From Rhodoplanes serenus (GTDB taxonomy: Bacteria; Pseudomonadota; Alphaproteobacteria; Rhizobiales; Xanthobacteraceae), in contig CAMDFO010000002.1 of assembly GCA_945897515.1 (NCBI GenBank), positions 1 to 64,000 on the forward strand: a stretch of 64,000 bases of DNA, given 5' to 3'. Within the stretch, counting starts at the first letter, position 1; the number at the start of each line of letters is the position of its first letter. The notes under the pieces are model-generated. The model did no database searches. It had not been told where the DNA came from and saw only the letters and a list, made by a program, of their open reading frames with translations. A program made the position numbers and the translations under genes. Below, piece by piece: positions 34,573 to 43,898 of the stretch.

Positions 34573-35547
34573 TTACTGCTTCTCTATCCCGGCGTCCTGC
34601 ACCACCTGCGCCCATCTGGTGATCTCGCTGGCGATGAATTTTTCCAGCTCATCCGGCGTGCTGGTCAGCGGCTCGATTGCGAACGATTGCAGCTTGTCGC
34701 GCACCTCCGGCCGCGTGAGATAAGCCATCAGCACGGCGTTGACCTTGTCGATGGCCGGCCGCGGCGTGCCGGCGCGCATCACCACCGAGAACCAGCCGGT
34801 CGCCGCGTAGCCCGGCAGGCCGGCCTCCGCGATGGTCGGGATGTTCGGCGCGGCCTTCACCCGCTCGCGCGACGTCACGCCGAAAGCTCTGATCTTGCCC
34901 TCCTGGATCAGCGGCAGAGCGACCGCGAGGTCGACCACCATGAACGGAACCTGGCCGGACACGATGTCCGTCAGCGCGGCGACGCTGCCGCGATAGGGTA
35001 TGTGTTGCGCCTTGCCGCCGATCATCTTGAGAAACATTTCCATGAACAGATGATGCGGCGTGGACGCGCCGGACGTGGCGTAGCTCATCTGGCCGTTCTT
35101 GCTCTTGATCAGCGCGATCAACTCGGGGAGCGTGCTGGCGCCGATCGAGGGATTGGCGACCAGGGCGAACTGCGCCGAGCCAACCAGACCGATCGGCGCG
35201 AAGTCCTTCACGGTGTCGTAGGGCAATGCCTTGAACACGCTCGGGCCGATCGCCAGCGTGGTGATCGGCGCAAGCAGCAGCGCGTAGCCGTCCGGCGGGG
35301 ATTTCGCGACAGCGTTCGCCGCGATCTGGGTGCCGGCACCGGGGCGGTTCTCGACGATCACCGGGCGCTTGAGCTTGTCCTGCAGCTCGGACGCCAGCAT
35401 GCGGGTCAGGATGTCGGTGCCGCCGCCGGCGGGGAACGGGCAGATGAAGGTGATGGTGCGGGAGGGATACTCGTCGATCTGGGCGCGGGCGTGGTTTGCG
35501 AAAACGAACGATGCGAACCACAGCGCGGCGGCGATGGCGTGTCTCAT
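34573..35547 (-). CDS. Bug/TctC-family receptor, inverted tandem pair member A
   Basis: This 324-residue periplasmic receptor has a signal peptide ending HARAQ, then YPSRTITFICPFPAGGGTD, a VIVENRPGAGTQI loop, the YATSGASTPHHLF pocket and IPYRGSVAAL. It is a close paralogue of the next gene upstream on the strand: the last 30 residues differ at only a handful of positions. The pair converges on the plus-strand Bug pair, giving four intact receptors in a row. The presence of a Cys in the normally VVPFP strand is a small oddity. Confidence 0.94.
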   Translation of the reverse strand: MRHAIAAALWFASFVFANHARAQIDEYPSRTITFICPFPAGGGTDILTRMLASELQDKLKRPVIVENRPGAGTQIAANAVAKSPPDGYALLLAPITTLAIGPSVFKALPYDTVKDFAPIGLVGSAQFALVANPSIGASTLPELIALIKSKNGQMSYATSGASTPHHLFMEMFLKMIGGKAQHIPYRGSVAALTDIVSGQVPFMVVDLAVALPLIQEGKIRAFGVTSRERVKAAPNIPTIAEAGLPGYAATGWFSVVMRAGTPRPAIDKVNAVLMAYLTRPEVRDKLQSFAIEPLTSTPDELEKFIASEITRWAQVVQDAGIEKQ

Positions 35548-35578
35548 TTGTGCGAACCTCCCTGGTGAGCCCAGCCTA

Positions 35579-36604
35579 TCATTGCTTCTCGATGCCGGCG
35601 TCCTTGATCACCTGCGCCCACTTCACGGTCTCGCTCGCGATGAACCGCTCCAAATCCTCAGGCGTGCTGGTTAGAGGTTCGATCCCCCGTGCTCGCAACG
35701 TGTCGCGCACGTCGGGGCGCGCGAGATAGGCCGTCAGCACTGCGTTGATCCTCTCGACGATCGGCCGCGGCGTGCCGGCCCGCGCCACCACGGCAAACCA
35801 GCCGCTCGCCGCATAACCCGGAACACCTGCCTCCGCGATGGTCGGGATGTCCGCCGCGGCGCTGAACCGCTCGCGTGACGTGACCCCGAATGCCTTCAGC
35901 TTGCCGCCTCGGACCAACGGCAGCGAGACCGGCAGGTCGGCGATCATGAACGGCACCTGCCCCGACACCACGTCGGTCAGCGCCGCAACGCTGCCGCGAT
36001 ACGGCACGTGCTGCGCCTTGGCGCCGATCATGTTGAGAAACAGCTCCATGAACAGATGATACGGCGTGGAGTTGCCCGCGGTGGCGTAGCTCATCTCGCC
36101 GTTCCTGCTTTTGATCAGCGCGATCAGCTCCGGCAGCGTGCTCGCGGCGATCGCAGGGTTGGCAACCAGCGCGAACTGCGCCGAACCCACAAGCCCGATC
36201 GGCGCAAAGTCCCTGGTCTCGTAGGGCATCGACTTGAACACACTCGGCCCGGTCGCAAGCGTCGTCGGCGCCAGCAGCAGCATGTAGCCGTCGGGCGGCG
36301 ACTTCGCCACGGCGTTGGCCGCGATCTGGGTGCCGCCGCCGGGACGGTTCTCGACCACCACGGTGCGCTTGAATTTGTCCTGAAGCTCGGACGCCAGCAT
36401 CCGGGTGAGGATGTCGGTGCCGCCGCCGGGCGGGAACGGCACGACGAAGGTGATGGTGCGCGAGGGGTAGTCGTCGGTCTGGGCACGAGCGGGATGGCCG
36501 ACGACCGCCAGCGCCAGGGCGGCGCAAAATAACGGTCCTGCCAGCTTTGTGAGTTTCGTTGGCCGACAAGACTTGCGCTCGATTCCCATTGCCTGGCGTC
36601 CCAT
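35579..36604 (-). CDS. Bug/TctC-family receptor, inverted tandem pair member B
   Basis: This receptor is 341 residues from the first ATG, or 336 from the in-frame ATG at 36589. A longer than usual basic N-terminus precedes a signal peptide ending HPARAQ. YPSRTITFVVPFPPGGGTD, VVVENRPGGGTQI and ATAGNSTPYHLF mirror the paralogue at 34573. Relative to that copy one residue is missing in the YETRDFAP loop. It lies 31 bp upstream of the paralogue on the same strand, so both may be co-transcribed, and 9 bp from an AraC-type regulator gene end. Confidence 0.92.
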   Translation of the reverse strand: MGRQAMGIERKSCRPTKLTKLAGPLFCAALALAVVGHPARAQTDDYPSRTITFVVPFPPGGGTDILTRMLASELQDKFKRTVVVENRPGGGTQIAANAVAKSPPDGYMLLLAPTTLATGPSVFKSMPYETRDFAPIGLVGSAQFALVANPAIAASTLPELIALIKSRNGEMSYATAGNSTPYHLFMELFLNMIGAKAQHVPYRGSVAALTDVVSGQVPFMIADLPVSLPLVRGGKLKAFGVTSRERFSAAADIPTIAEAGVPGYAASGWFAVVARAGTPRPIVERINAVLTAYLARPDVRDTLRARGIEPLTSTPEDLERFIASETVKWAQVIKDAGIEKQ

Positions 36605-36612
36605 GGTTCGAT

Positions 36613-37713
36613 TCAGCCTGTCGCCTCGACACGCCCGGCGCGAGGCGGCGGTCTCTTGACGCTGCGGCGCGGCGCCGGCCGCCGCTCTGGCGTCGGCCGC
36701 GCGACGAATGCGGGCACCTGAAACTTCCTTCGATAGTCGCCTGGCGACATGCCGGCCAGCCGGCGAAACAGCCGGCGGAATGAAGCTGCATCCGCGTATC
36801 CGACCTCGCGTCCCACAGCGTCCACCGGTACCGACCCCCGCTCAAGGACTTGCTTGGCTTCCTCGATCCGCAGGGTCTGGACGTAGGCCAGCGGCGAATA
36901 GCCGGTGGCCGCGCGGAAGCGACGATCGAAGGTGCGCTTGGGAAGACCGGACTGCTTGACCATCCGCGTGACCACGTCGGCGCGCTCGTAGTTCTGCGCC
37001 AGCCAGGTCTGGCAGCGCAGGACCGCGGCGTCGCCGTGGTTGACGTTCTGGATCATCGAGGCGAACGGAAGCTGTCCATCGCGGTGCCATTGGTAGAGAA
37101 ACAGCTTCGACATCCGGATCGCTTCCTCGACGCCGCCATGCCGCGAGATGAGCATCAACGCGAGGTCCTGCCAGGCGGACGCGCCGCCTGAGCACACGAT
37201 GCTGTGGCCGCGTCCGCTCTGCACCAGGATGCGATCGGCGTGCAGCTTCACATTGGGATAGTGCTGGCGGAACAGCGGCGCATAGGACCAATGCGTGGTG
37301 GCCTCATGACCATCGAGCAGCCCCGCCTCGGCAAGCACCAGCGAGCCGCCGCACGCGGCAAAAAGCTGTGCGCCGCCCTTGTGCATGCGCGTGATCCAGT
37401 CGAGCAGACTGCGGTCGAGCGCCTGCAAGTCCCGCCTGGTGCCCACCATGACATTCGGCACGAACACCACATCGGTGTGTGCGATATCGGCGACGCTGTC
37501 CTGCGGAAGGATGCTGACGCCGGTGACCAATTGCAGCGGGCCCGGTTTGGCGGTGACGATCCGCGGCTCGAACAACGGCGCGTTTGGTGGCACGCCCTGC
37601 CCAATATCCATGAACCGGCCGGCGGCCCACAGCGTGTCGAATACGCCATAGACGATCGATGGATCGCATTCGGGAAACACCACCAAACTGACGTGGATCG
37701 GCTTGCGGATCAT
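36613..37713 (-). CDS. GlxA-type AraC-family transcriptional regulator
   Basis: This regulator is about 366 residues with an N-terminal DJ-1/PfpI-like (GATase1) domain (about 5-190, with FAACGGSLVLAEAGLLDG around the nucleophile-elbow position) and a C-terminal AraC double helix-turn-helix (about 225-320, LPKRTFDRRFRAATGYSPLAYV and GYADAASFRRLFRRLAGMSPGDYR). The last roughly 30 residues are Pro/Arg-rich. ATG 37713 is preferred over a TTG four codons earlier. Lying at the end of the Bug array and upstream of it on the strand, it may control those receptors, which is inferred from position only. Confidence 0.9.
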   Translation of the reverse strand: MIRKPIHVSLVVFPECDPSIVYGVFDTLWAAGRFMDIGQGVPPNAPLFEPRIVTAKPGPLQLVTGVSILPQDSVADIAHTDVVFVPNVMVGTRRDLQALDRSLLDWITRMHKGGAQLFAACGGSLVLAEAGLLDGHEATTHWSYAPLFRQHYPNVKLHADRILVQSGRGHSIVCSGGASAWQDLALMLISRHGGVEEAIRMSKLFLYQWHRDGQLPFASMIQNVNHGDAAVLRCQTWLAQNYERADVVTRMVKQSGLPKRTFDRRFRAATGYSPLAYVQTLRIEEAKQVLERGSVPVDAVGREVGYADAASFRRLFRRLAGMSPGDYRRKFQVPAFVARPTPERRPAPRRSVKRPPPRAGRVEATG

Positions 37714-37836
37714 CGGTTGGCTCAATCGGCTCGTTGCCGGCCATTTTGCCTCTCACCGGTCCGGCGCACCAGGGGATATGTCCGCACCCAATGGCGCCCG
37801 CGTGCGCCTCAGCAATCGACAATGTGAGATCGGACA

Positions 37837-38886
37837 ATGAATCTGGACATGAACAAGCTCGAGCCGCTGCTCGGGACGATGGTGAATGAACTCGGCGCGG
37901 CGGCAAACGCCGCGCTGGTGCTGATCGGAGACAAGCTCGGGCTTTTCCGGGCGCTCGCCGCGGGCGGCGCGCAGACCTCGGCGCAGCTTGCACAACGCAC
38001 GGGAACGCACGAACGCTACATACGCGAATGGCTGTCGGCCCAGGCCGCATCCGGCTTCGTGAACTACGACGCGCGCGAGGAAACCTTCGAGCTGTCGCCG
38101 GAGCAGGCCGCGGTGTTCGCCGACGAGCAAAGCCCGTTCAACATGACCGGCGGCTTCTATTCGCTGGCGGCGGCGTTCGCCGCCGAGCCCAAGCTGACCG
38201 AAGCGTTCAAGACCGGAAAGGGTATCGGCTGGGGCGAGCACTGCAATTGCCTGTTCTGCGGCGTCGAGAAGTTCTTCCGCCCTGGCTACAAGGCGAATCT
38301 GGTCGCCGAATGGCTGCCGGCGCTCGACGGTGTCGTCGACAAGCTTGAGCGCGGCGCCAAGGTCGCGGACGTCGGCTGCGGACATGGTGCGTCGACGCTG
38401 CTCATGGCGTCTGCGTTTCCGAACTCGGAGTTTGTCGGCATCGACTTCCACCGGCCGTCGGTCGAGCAGGCCCGTCAGAACGCCAAGGCGCTGCCGAACG
38501 TTCGGTTCGAAACCGCCCGCGCGCAGGACTACCCCGGTACGGGCTTCGATCTGGTCACCATGTTCGACGCGCTTCACGATATGGGCGACCCGGTCGGCGC
38601 CGCCGCCCATGCACGGAAGGCCCTGAATCCGGACGGCACGCTGATGCTGATCGAGCCCCAGGCCGGAGACACGCTTGCCGAAAACCTCAATCCGGTCGGA
38701 CGCGTCTACTACGCATTCTCGGCCCAGATCTGCGTCCCCGCCTCGCTGGGCCAGGACGTCGGGGCGGCCTTGGGGGCGCAGGCGGGCATTGCACGGATTG
38801 GCGAAGTCATCCGTCAGGGCGGCTTCTCGCGCTTCCGCCGCGCGACCGAGACGCCGTTCAACGTCGTGCTGGAAGCACGGCCTTAG
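37837..38886 (+). CDS. SAM-dependent methyltransferase with N-terminal winged helix
   Basis: This 349-residue class-I methyltransferase has an N-terminal winged-helix dimerisation region (about 20-95, TSAQLAQRTGTHERYIREWLS). The Rossmann SAM-binding core follows, with motif I VADVGCGHGAST and GIDFHRPSVEQAR. This layout resembles Rv2258c-like methyltransferases and small-molecule O-methyltransferases. It is divergent from the regulator gene across 123 bp and precedes the molybdo-hydroxylase on the same strand by about 100 bp. The acceptor substrate is unknown. Confidence 0.88.
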   Translation: MNLDMNKLEPLLGTMVNELGAAANAALVLIGDKLGLFRALAAGGAQTSAQLAQRTGTHERYIREWLSAQAASGFVNYDAREETFELSPEQAAVFADEQSPFNMTGGFYSLAAAFAAEPKLTEAFKTGKGIGWGEHCNCLFCGVEKFFRPGYKANLVAEWLPALDGVVDKLERGAKVADVGCGHGASTLLMASAFPNSEFVGIDFHRPSVEQARQNAKALPNVRFETARAQDYPGTGFDLVTMFDALHDMGDPVGAAAHARKALNPDGTLMLIEPQAGDTLAENLNPVGRVYYAFSAQICVPASLGQDVGAALGAQAGIARIGEVIRQGGFSRFRRATETPFNVVLEARP

Positions 38887-38990
38887 GATGCGATCTGGTG
38901 GGCCGCCCACCGGGCGGCCCGCAAAGTCATAGGACATGGCGCCGCACGATCATTGGCGGGTACACTGGCTGCCATCGAACAGGGTGGCTC

Positions 38991-41333
38991 ATGGGTGAAT
39001 TCTCGATCGGTCAATCGGTGCGGCGGCGCGAAGACCCGCGCCTGCTGATGGGGCGTGGGCGCTATTTCGACGACCTCAAGCTTGCGGATCAATTGTTCGC
39101 CGCAATCGTTCGTTCGCCGCACGCGCATGCCGATATCCGCGGGATCGATTCCGGCGAGGCGCTGGCGATCCCCGGCGTGCACGCGGTTCTGACCGGCGAA
39201 GACTATCGCGCCGACGGTCTCGGCTCGATGCCGTCGATGGCGATCTACAAAAAGCGCGACGGCGGCCCGATGGTCGTGCCGTTCCGGCCCGCCATCGCGG
39301 TCGGGCGGGCCATGCATGTCGGCTATCCGGTCGCCGTCGTGGTCGCCGACACGCCGGAGCTTGCGCGCGATGCCGCGGAACGCGTGACCGCCACTTACGC
39401 GCCGCGCCCCGCGGTGGTGTCGGCGCGCGACGCATTCGAGCCCGGCGCGCCGCAACTCTACGACGAATGCCCGAACAACGAGTCGTACTACTACGAGGCC
39501 GGCAACAAGGCCGCGGTCGAGGCGGCGTTTGCGCGAGCCGACCATGTGGTCGAGCAGCGCCTGGTCATCAACCGGGTCACCGCCAACACGATGGAACCGC
39601 GCGGGGTGACTGGCGAATATGACGCCGGCACCGGCCGCTACACGTTGCATTGCGGCTTCCAGCGGCCCTGGCTGTTCCGCAATGCCATCGCCGAGAGCGT
39701 GCTGAAAATCCCGGAATCGCAACTCAGGCTGATCACCGGGGACATCGGCGGAAGCTACGGCCTGCGCGGCTCGATCTATCCGGAAATCATCCTGATGCTC
39801 TGGGCGGCGCGGCGCGTCGGCCGGCCGGTGAAATGGCTCGCAACGCGCAACGAAGCGCATATCAGCGACGACGACGCGCGCGACAACATTGTCGATGCCG
39901 CGCTCGCGCTCGACCGGAACGGAACATTCCTCGGCGTGAAAATCAGAAGCTTCGGCAATCTTGGCGCATTCGTATCGTTCCGGGGCGCCATGCCGCCGGT
40001 GGTGAACATCGGCACGGTCTGCGGCGTCTACACAACGCCGGCCGCGCATGTCGCGATCTCGGGCATGCTCACCAACACGCACTGCACCTCGCCCTACCGC
40101 GGCGCCGGGCGGCCGGAAGCATCCTACATGATCGAGCGGCTGATCGACATCGCCGCCGACGAGCTGAAGATCGACCCGGCCGAGCTGCGCCGGCGCAACA
40201 CCATTCCCCCCTCCGCGATGCCCTACAAGACGCCGTTGACGTTCACCTATGACAGCGGCCGCTTCGAGGAGAACATGGACCGCACCATGGCGCTCGCGGA
40301 GTGGCGCGGCTTCGAAGCCCGGCGCACGGAAGCGGCAAAGCGCGGCATGCTGCGCGGCATCGGGATTTCCAACACCATCGAGCAGGCCTCCGATCCAACC
40401 ATCGAGACCGCCGAGATCCGCTTCGATCCGCTCGGCGGCATGACGTTTGTGAGCGGCTCGATCTCGCACGGCCAGGGCCACGCCACCATCCAGACGCAAA
40501 TGCTGGTCGACCGGCTCGGCGTCGAACCGGACCGGATCAAGTTCATCCAGGGCGACACCGACTCGGTGGCGTTCGGCATGGGCACCGGCGGCTCGCGCTC
40601 GACCACCATGAGCGGCGGCGCCATCGTCATGGTCAGCGAGAAGATCGTTCTCAAGGCCAAGAAGCTTGCGGCGCATCTCCTGGAAGCCGCCGAAACCGAT
40701 ATGGAATTCAAGGACGGCCGTTTCACCATCGCCGGAACCGATCGCGGCATCGGTATCCATGACGTGGCGAAGACCGCGTTCCAGCTCGAGAAGCTGCCGC
40801 CTGGCATGGAGCCCGGCTTGTACGAGACCGCGACCTATCGCGCGCGGACCGGCAATTTCCCGAACGGCTGCCACGTCTGCGAGGTCGAGATCGATCCCGA
40901 GACCGGCGCCACGAAGGTGATCGGATATTGGGTGGTGGACGACGTCGGCACCGTCATCAATCCGATGCTGGTGAAGGGCCAGATCATGGGCGGCATCGCC
41001 CAGGGCATGGGCCAGGTGCTGATGGAGGACAAGGCCTACGAGCCGCAGACCGGCCAGGTGCTGTCGGGGTCGTTCATGGACTACGCCATGCCGCGCGCCG
41101 ACGATTTCTGCGACGTGGCGATCGAGGACAATCCGGTGCCGACGCCGACCAATCCGCTCGGCGTCAAGGGCGCGGGCGAGGCCGGTACGGTCGGCTCGCT
41201 GTCGGCCGGTGTGAACGCCATCGTCGATGCGCTATCGGTCTATGGCATCCGACACATCGACACGCCGTGCACGCCGTATCGGGTGTGGCAGGCGATCAAG
41301 AACGCCAAACAAAATGTCGGAGCGACATCATGA
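38991..41333 (+). CDS. Xanthine-dehydrogenase-family molybdopterin large subunit, orphan
   Basis: This 780-residue molybdenum-cytosine-dinucleotide-type hydroxylase subunit begins SIGQSVRRREDPRLLMGRG (aldehyde-oxidase a/b hammerhead domain). It contains the SPYRGAGRPEASY active-site loop and ends with GVKGAGEAGTVGS, where the Glu is the likely catalytic base. The Cys of genuine CO dehydrogenase (in AYRCSFR) is absent, so this is not a CoxL for CO. The usual FAD (CoxM) and 2Fe-2S (CoxS) partner genes are missing from the window. The stop overlaps the next ATG (ATGA), coupling it to a MetE-like protein. ATG 38991 follows a weak AGGGTGG. Confidence 0.9.
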   Translation: MGEFSIGQSVRRREDPRLLMGRGRYFDDLKLADQLFAAIVRSPHAHADIRGIDSGEALAIPGVHAVLTGEDYRADGLGSMPSMAIYKKRDGGPMVVPFRPAIAVGRAMHVGYPVAVVVADTPELARDAAERVTATYAPRPAVVSARDAFEPGAPQLYDECPNNESYYYEAGNKAAVEAAFARADHVVEQRLVINRVTANTMEPRGVTGEYDAGTGRYTLHCGFQRPWLFRNAIAESVLKIPESQLRLITGDIGGSYGLRGSIYPEIILMLWAARRVGRPVKWLATRNEAHISDDDARDNIVDAALALDRNGTFLGVKIRSFGNLGAFVSFRGAMPPVVNIGTVCGVYTTPAAHVAISGMLTNTHCTSPYRGAGRPEASYMIERLIDIAADELKIDPAELRRRNTIPPSAMPYKTPLTFTYDSGRFEENMDRTMALAEWRGFEARRTEAAKRGMLRGIGISNTIEQASDPTIETAEIRFDPLGGMTFVSGSISHGQGHATIQTQMLVDRLGVEPDRIKFIQGDTDSVAFGMGTGGSRSTTMSGGAIVMVSEKIVLKAKKLAAHLLEAAETDMEFKDGRFTIAGTDRGIGIHDVAKTAFQLEKLPPGMEPGLYETATYRARTGNFPNGCHVCEVEIDPETGATKVIGYWVVDDVGTVINPMLVKGQIMGGIAQGMGQVLMEDKAYEPQTGQVLSGSFMDYAMPRADDFCDVAIEDNPVPTPTNPLGVKGAGEAGTVGSLSAGVNAIVDALSVYGIRHIDTPCTPYRVWQAIKNAKQNVGATS

Positions 41334-42373
41334 GCGAAAAACCGATCGTGCATTTCGTCGGCAGCATTCCCCTGCCCGACGCCGAGACCGTGTTCCGCAC
41401 CCTGTCGGGCGCAACAGGGCCGCACCTGCGGCGCCTGCCCGACGGCGAAACTGGCATCCGCAAGACCTGGATCCGGTTTCTGCAGGACGTGCTTGCCGAA
41501 AATCCGGCGATCGAATACGCGACCGACGTTCCGCCGTTCAAATTCGTGCAGTGGGACGGCAAGGTGGTGCGCGAAATCCCACGCCTTCGTATCAAGCCGG
41601 GCATGACGCCCGACGCGAAGAACTTCAAGACCGGCTATGCCGACATGGCGATCGAGTCATGGCGTCTGTTCGAGCGACTGCAAAAGGAAGGAGCGATTCC
41701 GGCGCATGTGAAGTTCCAGATCAGCATCCCGACGCCGATTGCGCCGACCTACAACAACATGGTGCCGGCCGACCGGCCGAAGCTACTGCCGCCGCTCACG
41801 CAGCATTTCATCGGCGAGGTGCAGAAGATCGCGAGCGCGCTCCCCAACGACCACATCGCGATCCAGTGGGACGTGTGCCAGGAGGTGCTGGCCTGGGAGG
41901 GCTACTACGAGCCGGGGCCGGTCGATTTCAAAGCCGAGACCATCGACGTGCTGGGCCGGATCGGTGACGCCGTGCCCTCCGCAATCGAGCTCGGTTATCA
42001 CCTTTGCTATGGCAGCCCGGCCGACGAGCACATGGTGCTGCCCAGGGACTCCGGCCTCATGGTCGAGATGGTCAACGCCATCGTGGCGCGCGTGAAGCGG
42101 CCAATCCAGTTCTTCCATCTGCCGGTGATCAAGGCGCGCACCGACGACGCCTACTATGCGCCACTGAAAAACCTGAAGCTCAAGCCGGACACGCAGCTTT
42201 ATCTCGGCCTGATCCACCACAACGACGCAGCCGGTGACGCCACCCGCCTCGCCACCGCTCGGCGCCACACTCGCGTCGACGGGATCGCCACCGAGTGCGG
42301 CATGGCGCGCGGCGACCCGGCGCGGCTGTCAGCACTGCTTGCGGCGCACGTGAAGGCAGTGGAAGTGGGTTGA
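41330..42373 (+). CDS. MetE/UROD-fold protein coupled to the molybdo-hydroxylase
   Basis: This 347-residue protein has the MetE-like barrel. Probable metal ligands are in LGYHLCYGS (His-x-Cys) and ATECGMARG (Cys). The opening HFVGSIPLPDAE and LPDGETGIRKTW are family features. It is more diverged than the other MetE-like proteins here. Its ATG overlaps the molybdo-hydroxylase stop, so the two are made together and probably act on the same compound. Demethylation or thiol transfer of a methylated aromatic is a speculative possibility. It converges with boxB; a hairpin at 42390-42416 separates them. Confidence 0.83.
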   Translation: MSEKPIVHFVGSIPLPDAETVFRTLSGATGPHLRRLPDGETGIRKTWIRFLQDVLAENPAIEYATDVPPFKFVQWDGKVVREIPRLRIKPGMTPDAKNFKTGYADMAIESWRLFERLQKEGAIPAHVKFQISIPTPIAPTYNNMVPADRPKLLPPLTQHFIGEVQKIASALPNDHIAIQWDVCQEVLAWEGYYEPGPVDFKAETIDVLGRIGDAVPSAIELGYHLCYGSPADEHMVLPRDSGLMVEMVNAIVARVKRPIQFFHLPVIKARTDDAYYAPLKNLKLKPDTQLYLGLIHHNDAAGDATRLATARRHTRVDGIATECGMARGDPARLSALLAAHVKAVEVG

Positions 42374-42389
42374 ACCACGGGCGCTGTCA

Positions 42390-42416
42390 GTCACCCCCCG
42401 TTTGCAGGGGAGGTGA
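42390..42416. terminator. Hairpin between convergent genes, possible bidirectional terminator
   Basis: TCACCCCCC and GGGGAGGTGA pair around a short loop (one bulged A). There is no T tract on either side, so it may be a Rho-dependent or weak terminator, or simply another dispersed inverted repeat. Confidence 0.35.
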
Positions 42417-42440
42417 ACCGAATTTCGCGGCACCAAACCG

Positions 42441-43886
42441 CTACGCCGCGACCTTCACGTACTCGAAGTTGCCGGGGCGGTTGTCGATACCCACTTTGGG
42501 CGGCGAAATCCACGACGCGAACTGCCCTGGCTCACTGACCGGCGTCATCAGCGATGCGATGAAATCGCCGTCGGCGGCTGACGGCAGATATTTGTCCCGT
42601 TCCTTGTCCCAGGCGGCGTCATCCAGCAGCACGCCGGCGGGCGTCGCCTGCACGTTCCTGAACTCGCCGATCTGGCGGTGGAACGCGACATGCGGCAGCG
42701 CCAGGCGGAACTGCACGCCGGTGCGCTCGATGATCTTGTTGAAGCGCTCGATGCCCTTGGCACAGTCGCGCGTGTAGTCGTCGCGCAGCCGCATGTTGAG
42801 CGCGGTCAGCGCCGGCTCGTCGACCAGCTTGATCTCGCCGTCGACGTATTTCAGCACCGGATAGATCGAGTTTTCCAGCCGGTGATCGTCGTCGATCGAA
42901 TTCTCCCGGAAGCGGCCCTTGATGCCGGAATTGAAGGCGTTGGCCGCGTTGGTCGAGACCTCTGAGCCGAACAGGTCGAGCGACAGCGAATAGTGCAGGT
43001 TGAGCTTCTTCTGGATGGTCGGCAGATCGACCACGCCGAGCGCGCGGACCTTCGCGATATCGTTCGGGTCTTCGATGCGAGCCGCCTTCATCGCCTCGCA
43101 GGTGCGCTGAATGGTGCGGCCGATGCCGGTTTCGCCCACGAACATATGGTGCGCCTCTTCGGTCAGCATGAAGCGGCAGGTGCGCGATAGCGGATCGAAC
43201 CCGGACTGCGCCAGCGATTCGAGCTGCATCTTGCCGTCGCGGTCGGTGAAGAACGTGAACATGAAGAACGACAGCCAGTCCGGCGTCGCCTCGTTGAAGG
43301 CGCCGAGCATGCGCGGTGAATCCGCGCTGCCGGAGCGGCGGCGCAGCAACTCGTCGGCCTCCTCACGGCCGTCGCGGCCGAAATACTTGTGCAGGAGATA
43401 GACCATCGCCCAGAGGTGGCGGCCCTCCTCGACGTTGACCTGGAACAGGTTGCGCATGTCGTAAAGCGATGGCGCGGTCTTGCCGAGATAGCGCTGCTGC
43501 TCGACCGACGCAGGTTCAGTGTCACCCTGGATGACGACCAGGCGGCGCAGCATGGCGCGATATTCGCCGGGAATTTCCTGCCAGGCCGGCTCACCCTTGT
43601 GCTTGCCAAAAGGGATCGTGCGGTTCTCCTCCTGCGGAGCCAGCAAGATGCCCCAGCGGTATTCCGGCATCTTCACGTAGTCGAACTTGGCCCAGCCCTT
43701 GGGATCGACCGACACGGCGGTGCGCAGATACACGCTCGCCTCCTGGAAGCCCTCCGGCCCCATGTCCTTCCACCAGTCGAGATAGCCAGGGTGCCAGCCC
43801 TCCAGCGCCTTGAGCACGCGGCGGTCCTCGGTGAGGTTCACGTTGTTCGGGATTTTCTCCCGATAGTCGACGTTGATGAGGTCCAT
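42441..43886 (-). CDS. boxB: BoxB, benzoyl-CoA 2,3-epoxidase oxygenase component
   Basis: This 481-residue class-I diiron oxygenase forms the 2,3-epoxide of benzoyl-CoA in the aerobic CoA-dependent (box) pathway. The iron-binding carboxylate/histidine motifs are visible as E154-GR-H157 in NVEEGRHLWA and E244-AH-H247 in TEEAHHMF, with E124 as a possible additional ligand. The opening MDLINVDYREKIPNNVNL is characteristic of the family. The 12-bp gap to upstream boxC shows an operon. Its NADPH reductase partner BoxA is not in the window and must be encoded elsewhere or replaced. Confidence 0.95.
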   Translation of the reverse strand: MDLINVDYREKIPNNVNLTEDRRVLKALEGWHPGYLDWWKDMGPEGFQEASVYLRTAVSVDPKGWAKFDYVKMPEYRWGILLAPQEENRTIPFGKHKGEPAWQEIPGEYRAMLRRLVVIQGDTEPASVEQQRYLGKTAPSLYDMRNLFQVNVEEGRHLWAMVYLLHKYFGRDGREEADELLRRRSGSADSPRMLGAFNEATPDWLSFFMFTFFTDRDGKMQLESLAQSGFDPLSRTCRFMLTEEAHHMFVGETGIGRTIQRTCEAMKAARIEDPNDIAKVRALGVVDLPTIQKKLNLHYSLSLDLFGSEVSTNAANAFNSGIKGRFRENSIDDDHRLENSIYPVLKYVDGEIKLVDEPALTALNMRLRDDYTRDCAKGIERFNKIIERTGVQFRLALPHVAFHRQIGEFRNVQATPAGVLLDDAAWDKERDKYLPSAADGDFIASLMTPVSEPGQFASWISPPKVGIDNRPGNFEYVKVAA

Positions 43887-43898
43887 GGGCAGGCTCCC

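Noticed and set aside
38883-40874. Long minus-strand open frame opposite the molybdo-hydroxylase
   Set aside because: It is codon-position shadow of the plus-strand gene. It has no family motif and very high Arg/His content typical of antisense frames in GC-rich DNA.
38991-41333. CoxL of aerobic CO dehydrogenase
   Set aside because: The characteristic AYRCSFR motif with the Cu-bound Cys is replaced by SPYRGAGRPE, and no CoxM/CoxS are adjacent.
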